DNA of 64,000 nt from Clostridia bacterium (GTDB lineage: Bacteria; Bacillota; Clostridia; Oscillospirales; Acutalibacteraceae), in assembly GCA_017521125.1 (NCBI GenBank), contig JAFXDV010000001.1, positions 1 through 64,000 on the forward strand, in the 5' to 3' direction. Positions 57,915-64,000 of the stretch are shown here, one piece after another. How positions within the stretch are numbered: the stretch's first letter is position 1; every line of letters starts with the position of its first letter. Position numbers and translations under genes: made by a program. The notes under the pieces are model-generated. The model was not told the DNA's origin. It was given only the letters and a program-made list of their open reading frames with translations, and did no database searches.

Positions 57915-58733
57915 TTGGCTAAATTTGGTTTTTTCGATTATACTAAACCAGGTCCCGGTGTGGACAAAAAGGCTCCTAAAAAACACGCTTTTTTCGAGTT
58001 CTTTGAATTATGGTTCAACAACATATGGAGTCTCATTTCGGTAAACATATCATACAGTTTGCTTGTTACCTTTCTTCTTCCTTGCGGACTTGGAAGTGCA
58101 GGTGTCACTAATGTTGCCCGTAGCATTGTAAGAGGAAAGCATTCGTTTGGTATGTCAGACTTTTGGGATACCATAAAGAAAAACTGGAAACAGGCATTAC
58201 CCGCAGGAATAATAAACATACTTATTACCGCACTTTTGGCATACGGCATTTATTTCTATTTTTCTGCAGAGGGTGTTTTCTCGGTAATCGGTACAGGTGT
58301 GCTACTTGGTGTATTTATGATTTTTTCCTTTATGAAATATTACATCTGGCTACTGGTTATTACCTTTAAACTTCCTCTTCGAAAGATTTACAAAAACGCA
58401 TTTCTTTTTTCTTTCATTAACTTTAAAAAGAATTTAATTGTGGGCATTGCTTCCCTTTTATACTACGCTTTAATGGTTGTTATCTTTTGGGCAATACCAA
58501 ACAGTTTTGTTATAACCCTTTTAATCCTTATAACAATTATGTTCTATGTTGGCTTTAAGCAATTACTTGTTCTTTACTGCGTTTTCCCCAGTGTTGAAAA
58601 GGTTATGATTATTCCTTACTATGAGAAAAATCCGGATGCCGACATAGAGCTCAGAAGAAATCTCGGTCTAATAAATGAAGATGAAGATGAAGCCGTATTT
58701 AACGATGAAAGAATATTAAAAGCAGACGAATAA
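57915..58733 (+). CDS. YesL/DUF624 family membrane protein
   Basis: The 272-residue protein has five to six helices. The phrases FNNIWSLISVNISYSLL, LPCGLGSAGVTNVARSIVRGKHSFGMSDFW and KYYIWLLVITFKLPLRKIYKNA are the DUF624 (YesL) pattern; family members are often near sugar-transport or polysaccharide genes, but function is unknown. The C-terminus is acidic (EDEDEAVFNDE). TTG start follows GGAGAAA. It ends in a strong terminator shared with ansA. Confidence 0.85.
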   Translation: MAKFGFFDYTKPGPGVDKKAPKKHAFFEFFELWFNNIWSLISVNISYSLLVTFLLPCGLGSAGVTNVARSIVRGKHSFGMSDFWDTIKKNWKQALPAGIINILITALLAYGIYFYFSAEGVFSVIGTGVLLGVFMIFSFMKYYIWLLVITFKLPLRKIYKNAFLFSFINFKKNLIVGIASLLYYALMVVIFWAIPNSFVITLLILITIMFYVGFKQLLVLYCVFPSVEKVMIIPYYEKNPDADIELRRNLGLINEDEDEAVFNDERILKADE

Positions 58734-58734
58734 A

Positions 58735-58770
58735 AAAAAGGATTACGACCTCGGGTCGTAATCCTTTTTT
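58735..58770. terminator. Bidirectional terminator, YesL-like gene and ansA
   Basis: AAAAGGATTACGACC (58737-58751 region) pairs with GGTCGTAATCCTTTT, loop TCG; runs of A and T on both sides. Confidence 0.9.
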
Positions 58771-59770
58771 ATTTTATTTTTTCAAAGTAAAGATTTTGGT
58801 TTATTATTTCTTTTTCACCTAATGAATAGGCATAAATAAGTTTAGCGTAGGCAGCTTCTACAGATATATTAGAAAGCCTATATACATTTTTAAGTTTTAC
58901 CGCCGAGTCAAGACTTTCATAAATTTTCTCCCCTTCTTTAAAGGAGGAAATATACAGGTCAACTCCTCTTTCTTCGCATCTCTTTGCAAAATTTACAAAT
59001 GAGGTTTTATCCCCGCTTGTGCAAAGTGTTGCACTATGGTAACCTACGTTTAAAATAGCCTTTAGTCCTGTTATATCAAACCTGTCATAATCAAGGTCGG
59101 GATAAGCCTTAATTATTGCCACTTCAGATTTAAGCTCTACTGTAGGAAGTTTTTCTTTTTTTGCATTAAGCTCATCAAGGTTAGGGTTCAAAAGGTCATT
59201 CTCTCTTGAAAATTTACCCTCGCAGATTTTCCCTAAGGGCCTTTTATTAAAGCTTTCAAACTCGTCTGCAAAATGGTCTGCTTCGCATAGCCTTGTTGCA
59301 AGGTAAACATAGTTTTCTTCTTGCTTATAGCAGACATATACTCCCCTTTTTATCCGGTTATCGCATATAAGGTCTATGGCACTTTTAAAGTTTTCAAGGC
59401 CATTGCTGCGCCGGTCCTCTAAAATATAATTTGAGGCGATAAAGACTATTGGGCAATTTTTATGTCTTAAAAGATATCCTGCCATTGCCGCCGTGTAAGA
59501 AACGGTATCGCTACCGTGGGTTACGATAATGCCGTCATATTGGCTCTCATCCACCTGATTTATAGCATCAATAAGCCTGTTCCAATGGTCAACACCCATA
59601 TTTTCGCTTAAAACAGTAAATGGCTCTAAGACATCAAAGTTATGCTTCTCGCCTATTTCCTCGTTATACTTACGAATTAAGAGCTTTGTATTTTCAGGAG
59701 CAATATTTCCCTTGTGGTTTAAACTGCTCCCTATTGTACCTCCTGTGAAGACTACTAAAATGTTAGGCAT
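58769..59770 (-). CDS. ansA: L-asparaginase, type I-like
   Basis: The 333-residue cytoplasmic enzyme hydrolyses asparagine to aspartate and ammonia. The two active-site threonine motifs are VVFTGGTIGSS (residues about 6-16) and GIIVTHGSDTVSYTAAM (Thr-Asp of the catalytic pair near 90). No signal peptide, so type I rather than the periplasmic type II. Its ATG overlaps the mscL end by eight bases, so it is the last gene of the MATE-kinase-mscL-ansA operon. Confidence 0.9.
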   Translation of the reverse strand: MPNILVVFTGGTIGSSLNHKGNIAPENTKLLIRKYNEEIGEKHNFDVLEPFTVLSENMGVDHWNRLIDAINQVDESQYDGIIVTHGSDTVSYTAAMAGYLLRHKNCPIVFIASNYILEDRRSNGLENFKSAIDLICDNRIKRGVYVCYKQEENYVYLATRLCEADHFADEFESFNKRPLGKICEGKFSRENDLLNPNLDELNAKKEKLPTVELKSEVAIIKAYPDLDYDRFDITGLKAILNVGYHSATLCTSGDKTSFVNFAKRCEERGVDLYISSFKEGEKIYESLDSAVKLKNVYRLSNISVEAAYAKLIYAYSLGEKEIINQNLYFEKIK

Positions 59771-60209
59771 TAGTCTTTTCTTTTAAAGCGTCACGGATTT
59801 CTTTTAGGATGTCGATTTCAGTTTCAGTCTGCTCTTCTATAGCCTCTTCTACTACTTCTTCTGCTTTTTTAAACTTAGACTGAATGCCTAAGATAAGCTT
59901 TAGCATAACGAAAATGCATAGTGCAATAATTAAGAAATCAATAATTGTCTGTATAAAGTTACCATAGAACAGTGCGGTTTCTGCAGTTTGTAAGGTGCCA
60001 TCTGCAGCATATACAGCTTCTTTAATTACCCATTTCCAATCGGTAACGTTAAGTCCGCCAACGATGATACTAATAAGTGGCATAATAACATCGTTAACTA
60101 AACTTGTTACAATTTTGCCAAATGCACCACCTATGATAACAGCTACCGCCATATCAACAACGTTACCCTTAGCAATAAAGGCTTTAAATTCATCAATAAA
60201 TTTTTTCAT
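59763..60209 (-). CDS. mscL: Large-conductance mechanosensitive channel
   Basis: The 148-residue channel protein protects cells from hypo-osmotic shock. Typical blocks: EFKAFIAKGNVVDMAVAVIIG (TM1 with the pore-constriction region), GKIVTSLVNDVIMPLISIIVGG, and TM2 FIQTIIDFLIIALCIFVML, then an acidic cytoplasmic bundle EEVVEEAIEEQTETEIDIL. Length slightly above the E. coli form, within the family range. ATG at 60209 follows AGGAATAG, two bases after the kinase gene stop. Confidence 0.97.
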   Translation of the reverse strand: MKKFIDEFKAFIAKGNVVDMAVAVIIGGAFGKIVTSLVNDVIMPLISIIVGGLNVTDWKWVIKEAVYAADGTLQTAETALFYGNFIQTIIDFLIIALCIFVMLKLILGIQSKFKKAEEVVEEAIEEQTETEIDILKEIRDALKEKTNA

Positions 60210-60211
60210 AT

Positions 60212-60916
60212 CTATTCCTCTTTCATAAAATTATTAAAACTCAGCGTTGCCGCTTCGTCTGATATATCACAATAGAGCTTATAAACCTTGCATTTTTTCA
60301 GCATCAGGTCCGCAAGTTCTAAAAATTTGGAAACGCTATTGGCTTCTTTAGGTATAACAAACTGTTCCATTAAAAGCTCTGCCGCATCTATATCGGAAAT
60401 TTCTTCTAATCTGTTTTCTTTGCTCTTAATAACAAAGCAGAGGGCTTTTAAGGGGGCGGTGATTTTTTCGCCCATTTTATCCTTTCCCTTCCAGGCAGAC
60501 GGATATGCAATAAACTCATTGTCTACGAGCCTTACAATAGGTTTATCTCCATTTATTACCCTAACTCTATCCCCAAAGTTTTTAATAAGAAGGCTTGTGT
60601 GGGTAGATTTTCCTGCACCACTTTTGCCGCAAATGGCATATGCTTTCCCATCTTTTTCAACCATTGAAGAATGAAGCATAACGGCATTAAAGAGAGGTAG
60701 CTTTCTGCAAATTTCCCTATATGTTACAACACCTTCGCAATACGATTTTGGGAATTCAGGCTGAAGCATAAGTTGGGCTTCTATTTCCCTTGCATCAGGG
60801 GTTATTTCCATATCAGGCGTTTCAAAATCGCAAAGATATTCCTGACACAGTCTTCTTAGATATTTATACTTGTTATTTATTTGTATTTTAATTCCTGCAA
60901 GTTCTATTCTCAGCAT
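60212..60916 (-). CDS. HprK-like P-loop kinase (orphan)
   Basis: The 234-residue protein has the Walker A motif AICGKSGAGKSTHTSLLI near 98 and the paired INGDKPIVR, features of the HPr kinase/PEPCK-like fold. It is shorter than HprK (about 310) and lacks the regulatory N-terminal domain; the first 85 residues instead are a beta-rich domain with LFNAVMLHSSMVEKDGKAY leading into the kinase. The substrate is unknown; a protein serine kinase is inferred. It overlaps the MATE gene by 29 bases. Confidence 0.72.
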   Translation of the reverse strand: MLRIELAGIKIQINNKYKYLRRLCQEYLCDFETPDMEITPDAREIEAQLMLQPEFPKSYCEGVVTYREICRKLPLFNAVMLHSSMVEKDGKAYAICGKSGAGKSTHTSLLIKNFGDRVRVINGDKPIVRLVDNEFIAYPSAWKGKDKMGEKITAPLKALCFVIKSKENRLEEISDIDAAELLMEQFVIPKEANSVSKFLELADLMLKKCKVYKLYCDISDEAATLSFNNFMKEE

Positions 60917-62279
60917 TCTCTTTTTTCCTTCTATAAATCATTAAGCAAATAAAATGTGCTGCAAAAGTTATAAACCAGGATATTGGGTAAGAGTAATAAA
61001 GGGCTTGTAGGCTTCCGCCAATCCAATTAAAGAAGGTAAATATCCAGAGAATTCTTATTCCGCAAACTCCCAAAATGCTTACCATCATTGGTGTCCAGGA
61101 GATTCCAAGTCCTCTAAGAGAACCAACGGTTACGTTCATAAGTCCCCCTATAAAGAAGCTAACGCCCATAATGTTCATTTTTACCTGACCGAATTTAATA
61201 ATGTCTGCAGGTAAAACGGTAACGTCTGTGGATGCACTGGCTGTAAAGAGTGATAAAAGTTCTTTACTGAACACTATAGTCATAAGACCTATTGAAAGCC
61301 CTGCAATAACCACAAACAAAAGGCAACGTTTGTAAACCTTTCTTATTCTTGTGAAATTCTTAGCGCCGTAATTCTGAGCCGTAAAGGCAAGACATGTGTG
61401 ATAGAATCCGTCCATTGCTACGAAAACAAGGTTTTCTATGGTTGTAGCTGCCGCCACACCTGAAACAACCGCCGCACCAAATGAATTTACAGTAGACTGT
61501 ATTACGATGTTTGAAAGGGAAAAGGTGCAGCTTTGTATGCTTGCGGGAAAGCCTAAAAGAAGCATTTCTTTTAAAGATTTTAAATATATTTTAGTCTTTT
61601 TAATTTGATATTTATAAATATCGTCGGTTTTCATAAGGTAATAAACAACCATTATCGCCGAGTATATCATTGAAATAACTGTAGCAAGGGCAACTCCCAC
61701 AACGCTGAGGTTGAAGCCTACTACAAAAACGAGATTTAAAACAACGTTAATAACTCCCGATACGGCCAAGACATATAGCGGTCTTTTAGAGTCTCCTGCA
61801 GCTCGAAGAATTGCCGCACCGAAATTATAAATTGTAACAAAAGGCATACCGAGAAAATAAATTCTGAGGTACAAAGTGGCAAGGTCCAAAACCTCGGGTG
61901 GTGCCGACATCAAAATTAAAGCTTTGCGGGCAACTATAAGTCCTACTATCATAGCAAATAAACCACTGATAATGCTTATTGCCATAGCGGTATGTACAAC
62001 TTTATGGAGTTCATCTTTAGCCTTTGCGCCATAGCATCTGCCTACAATAATATTGGCGCCTACCGAAAGACCTATAAAAAAGTTGGTAATGAGATTTATA
62101 AGTGCGGTGTTTGAGCCAACTGCCGCAAGGGCGGTACCTCCTGCCCATCTTGCAACTACAATCATATCAGCCGCATTGTAAATCATCTGCAAGGCGCCTG
62201 ATAAAACTACAGGCAAGGCATAAAGCAGAATGTTCTTACTTAATGGCCCCTCCAGCATATTTATATTATTTCTTCGCAT
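60888..62279 (-). CDS. MATE-family efflux transporter
   Basis: The 463-residue membrane protein has about twelve helices. Start motif is MLEGPLSKNILLYALPVVLSG (ATG at 62279 with GGGGTAG upstream); YNAADMIVVARWAGGTALAA, NFFIGLSVGANIIVGRCYGA and GVAAATTIENLVFVAMDGF are typical of the DinF/NorM branch of the MATE family. It exports cationic drugs or other organics with Na+ or H+. First gene of a four-gene operon with the HprK-like kinase, mscL and ansA. Confidence 0.93.
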   Translation of the reverse strand: MRRNNINMLEGPLSKNILLYALPVVLSGALQMIYNAADMIVVARWAGGTALAAVGSNTALINLITNFFIGLSVGANIIVGRCYGAKAKDELHKVVHTAMAISIISGLFAMIVGLIVARKALILMSAPPEVLDLATLYLRIYFLGMPFVTIYNFGAAILRAAGDSKRPLYVLAVSGVINVVLNLVFVVGFNLSVVGVALATVISMIYSAIMVVYYLMKTDDIYKYQIKKTKIYLKSLKEMLLLGFPASIQSCTFSLSNIVIQSTVNSFGAAVVSGVAAATTIENLVFVAMDGFYHTCLAFTAQNYGAKNFTRIRKVYKRCLLFVVIAGLSIGLMTIVFSKELLSLFTASASTDVTVLPADIIKFGQVKMNIMGVSFFIGGLMNVTVGSLRGLGISWTPMMVSILGVCGIRILWIFTFFNWIGGSLQALYYSYPISWFITFAAHFICLMIYRRKKENAENRTCRN

Positions 62280-62319
62280 AAAAATACTACCCCGCAACCA
62301 AGCTATTTTGACTATAATC

Positions 62320-62347
62320 ATTATAGCATAGTTACGGGATAGTTCAA
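62320..62347 (-). promoter_or_regulatory. Promoter of the MATE operon
   Basis: Minus strand TTGAAC (62342-62347), 16-base spacer, TATAAT (62320-62325), just after the thiT stop. Confidence 0.65.
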
Positions 62348-62353
62348 GTATTT

Positions 62354-62935
62354 TTAATCGGAAATTCCCTTCATAATGGGCTTAATGTTGGATATTGCCA
62401 ATACACCAACCACTGTTATGATAATCTCAGGTACCATATAGCTTGCGTTATAGCTTAGAGAGCCAATCCAAACCTCTGTAAAGCCTTCAGCGTAATCTGC
62501 CCAAATGGTAACACCTGTGATAAAGTGACAAAGGAGTCTTAAAACACAAGCAATTCCTGCGCCTAAGGCAAGGGCAACGCTGTTGTTTTTAAGTTTTCCT
62601 TTAAACATTCCAGACACACCCATTATTCCGTAGGCTACAAAGTAATCTAAAAAGAAAAGGGTTAAGTATGCGGGAATTCCTGCCACGTAGGAGAAATTAT
62701 CAAGTCCTCCTATTATCATATCAAGCACACCCATTGTAGCACCACAGGTAAGTCCCCAAGAAAGTCCGTAATGCCAACCGAGGAGTGCCAAAGGCACCAT
62801 ACTAAAGGGGGTTACGCTTCCACCGACGGGAAGTTTAATGGGGGTAATTTCGTTTAGTACAATGGAAATTGCAATAAACATTGCCGAAATTACCAGTCTT
62901 TTGGTCATTTGCGATTTTGTTAGTGTTTTCTTCAT
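62354..62935 (-). CDS. thiT: Thiamine ECF transporter S component
   Basis: The 193-residue membrane protein with six helices binds thiamine. Family features: SVTPFSMVPLALLGWHYGLSWG, YVAGIPAYLTLFFLDYFVAYG, and HFITGVTIWADYAEGF, all matching ThiT aromatic/acidic thiamine contacts. ATG at 62935 is chosen because the ORF extension overlaps the terminator hairpin at 62953-62986; GGAAGCAG precedes it. ATPases and EcfT are elsewhere. A TPP riboswitch precedes it, confirming the substrate. Confidence 0.95.
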   Translation of the reverse strand: MKKTLTKSQMTKRLVISAMFIAISIVLNEITPIKLPVGGSVTPFSMVPLALLGWHYGLSWGLTCGATMGVLDMIIGGLDNFSYVAGIPAYLTLFFLDYFVAYGIMGVSGMFKGKLKNNSVALALGAGIACVLRLLCHFITGVTIWADYAEGFTEVWIGSLSYNASYMVPEIIITVVGVLAISNIKPIMKGISD

Positions 62936-62952
62936 TTTTCTGCTTCCTTTAT

Positions 62953-62986
62953 AAAAAAATTTACCGCACAAAAACCGTGCGGTAAA
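62953..62986 (-). terminator. TPP riboswitch terminator
   Basis: TTTACCGCAC (62960-62969) and GTGCGGTAAA (62977-62986), followed on the minus strand by seven T's, 18 bases upstream of thiT. It is the expression platform of the TPP switch. Confidence 0.85.
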
Positions 62987-63004
62987 TTAATTTAAATTTC
63001 ATAA

Positions 63005-63080
63005 TCTCCCTACGACGGCATTATCCATATCAGGTTAAAGGGTTTGAGTAAACTCATCTCAGCCTTTCGGCACCCCTGAT
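63005..63080 (-). promoter_or_regulatory. TPP riboswitch (THI element)
   Basis: Read on the minus strand: CAGGGGTGCCGAAAGGCTGA, then CCTTTAACCTGATATGGATA and AATGCCGTCGTAGGGAGA, all canonical TPP-aptamer elements. Positioned between promoter and terminator of thiT, so thiamine pyrophosphate should repress it. Confidence 0.97.
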
Positions 63081-63112
63081 TAAATATTTAGTTTTTTGTT
63101 CGGTATGGCTGT

Positions 63113-63141
63113 ATTATAATACCTATTTCAACATTTGTCAA
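63113..63141 (-). promoter_or_regulatory. Promoter of thiT
   Basis: Minus strand TTGACA (63136-63141), 17-base spacer, TATAAT (63113-63118), upstream of the TPP riboswitch. Confidence 0.85.
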
Positions 63142-63150
63142 CAATATATT

Positions 63151-64000
63151 TTATACTGTCGCAGTTTCAATTTCCTTTATATTGTGCATTTCATCAGAAC
63201 TGTCGGCGTTCTTATTTACCTCTTCAGGATTTTTGTAGGTAGGCACAGCCTTCATCATTGCCGCTTTTACAATACTGCTATCAATAGTATCCTGAGCCTT
63301 TTCTACCGCTTTAACAAGGGAAGCTATTTTCTTGTCTACCGCTGCTCTTGTAAGAGGTTTATCCTTTTCTATGAATATCATATTGTTTTCGGTTTTATCA
63401 AGGTTTTCCGACTTAATAAGAAGCTCCTCGTAAAGCTTTTCACCGGGACGAAGTCCAACCTCTACAATATCAATATCCTTATAAGGAGTAAGGCCTGAAA
63501 GCTTAATCATATTTTCGGCAAGGTCTATAATTCTGATGGGCTTGCCCATATCAAGAACGAAAAGCTCACCGCTTTTTGCCATATATCCTGCAGTCATAAC
63601 AAGCTGAGATGCCTCAGGTATGGTCATAAAGTATCTGATAATTCGTTTGTCGGTTATTGTAACAGGTCCGCCCTTTTCAATTTGACGTCTAAAGAGGGGT
63701 ATAACCGAACCATTAGAGCCAAGAACGTTACCAAAACGCACTGCAGAAAATGAGGTTTTACTATCATTACGACACTGAATAATCATTTCGCACATACGCT
63801 TTGATGCGCCCATAATATTAGTGGGGTTAACCGCCTTGTCAGTAGATACAAGTATAAACTTTTCTACGCCGTATTTTTCAGCAACATCGGCGGTGTTGTA
63901 TGTGCCAAGCACGTTGTTCTTTATAGCTTCGCAGCCACTATGCTCCATTAACGGAACATGCTTATGTGCAGCGGCGTGGAAAACAATTTGAGGCTTGTAT
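63151..64000 (-). CDS. CapD/FlaA1-type nucleotide-sugar dehydratase, 3' part (partial)
   Basis: The C-terminal 282 residues are in the window; the reading frame is open past the right edge (YKPQIVFHAAAHKHVPLMEH). It is the SDR-fold polysaccharide biosynthesis protein of the CapD/EpsC/PglF type: KHVPLMEHSGCEAIKNNVLG, ILVSTDKAVNPTNIMGASKR (the Met-Gly-Ala-Ser-Lys active-site segment), VRFGNVLGSNGSVIPLFRRQI, and GPVTITDKRIIRYFMTIPEA are all family blocks. These enzymes are UDP-GlcNAc 4,6-dehydratases that make deoxy-sugars for surface glycans. The N-terminal membrane part is off the window. The thiT promoter lies just beyond its stop. Confidence 0.93.
   Translation of the reverse strand, partial: YKPQIVFHAAAHKHVPLMEHSGCEAIKNNVLGTYNTADVAEKYGVEKFILVSTDKAVNPTNIMGASKRMCEMIIQCRNDSKTSFSAVRFGNVLGSNGSVIPLFRRQIEKGGPVTITDKRIIRYFMTIPEASQLVMTAGYMAKSGELFVLDMGKPIRIIDLAENMIKLSGLTPYKDIDIVEVGLRPGEKLYEELLIKSENLDKTENNMIFIEKDKPLTRAAVDKKIASLVKAVEKAQDTIDSSIVKAAMMKAVPTYKNPEEVNKNADSSDEMHNIKEIETATV

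Noticed and set aside
1-64000. CRISPR arrays, tRNA or rRNA genes, prophage or plasmid origin
   Set aside because: No regularly spaced repeats, no tRNA-like T-loops or rRNA segments, and no phage structural or replication genes were seen.

Overview
This window looks like a chromosomal segment of an anaerobic, low-GC Gram-positive bacterium, most likely a gut-type Clostridia. The evidence is: AT-rich DNA with strong GGAGG ribosome sites and TTGACA/TATAAT promoters; a class III (oxygen-sensitive) ribonucleotide reductase; rubrerythrin; an ECF-type thiamine transporter; Firmicutes-type gene sets (yloU-fakA-recG, yhaO-yhaN, DUF951-prfA-tsaC-coaE, YtrA-like GntR with an ABC pair); and DAP dehydrogenase. 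No tRNA, rRNA or CRISPR was seen. Functions are read from protein motifs by eye, without database searches.

Left edge (1-5.7 kb), accessory: the 3' end of a type I restriction subunit gene (hsdR) overlaps a HEPN-type gene. Next come a small-ORF/IS3 remnant, a membrane acyltransferase with a non-ATG start, and a large secreted protein ending in about 20 aromatic repeats of 21 residues. 

5.9-17.5 kb, metabolic core: DAP dehydrogenase, a GH3 beta-glucosidase, DUF1622 and ABM-domain proteins, pyruvate kinase followed by a GNAT/small membrane protein/YbjQ cluster, and an nrdG-nrdD-trxB operon. NrdD carries its own C-terminal redoxin domain, and two NrdR-like boxes sit on the promoter.

17.6-31 kb: lipoate ligase is divergent from a three-gene 2-oxoacid (or acetoin) dehydrogenase complex (E2, E3, fused E1 alpha-beta). 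An AraC-regulated GPH sugar symporter and GH2 glycosidase follow, then a glycine riboswitch in front of a Na+:alanine/glycine symporter.

31-40 kb, housekeeping: a DUF951-prfA-tsaC-coaE-M18 aminopeptidase operon, the divergent YhaO/YhaN-type nuclease and ATPase pair, and a mutarotase.

40-49.7 kb: a MITE-like inverted repeat, an AraC regulator divergent from two tandem ceramidase-like genes that show signs of gene conversion, rubrerythrin with a palindromic operator, malQ, and a GntR-ABC transporter operon.

49.7-64 kb: ymdB, an oligopeptide-binding lipoprotein, yloU, fakA and recG form one rightward run with a putative metal exporter and two membrane proteins. Leftward lies a MATE/HprK-like kinase/MscL/asparaginase operon, then a TPP-riboswitch-controlled thiT and the 5'-truncated end of a CapD/FlaA1-type nucleotide-sugar dehydratase gene.

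The best candidates for something new are the HEPN gene translationally coupled to hsdR, the redoxin-fused NrdD with TrxB, the fused E1 with an enlarged cofactor loop, the duplicated ceramidase-like pair, the 35-bp inverted-repeat element, and the SD-sequestering hairpin in front of a small truncated ORF. None is proven to be an undescribed system from sequence alone.
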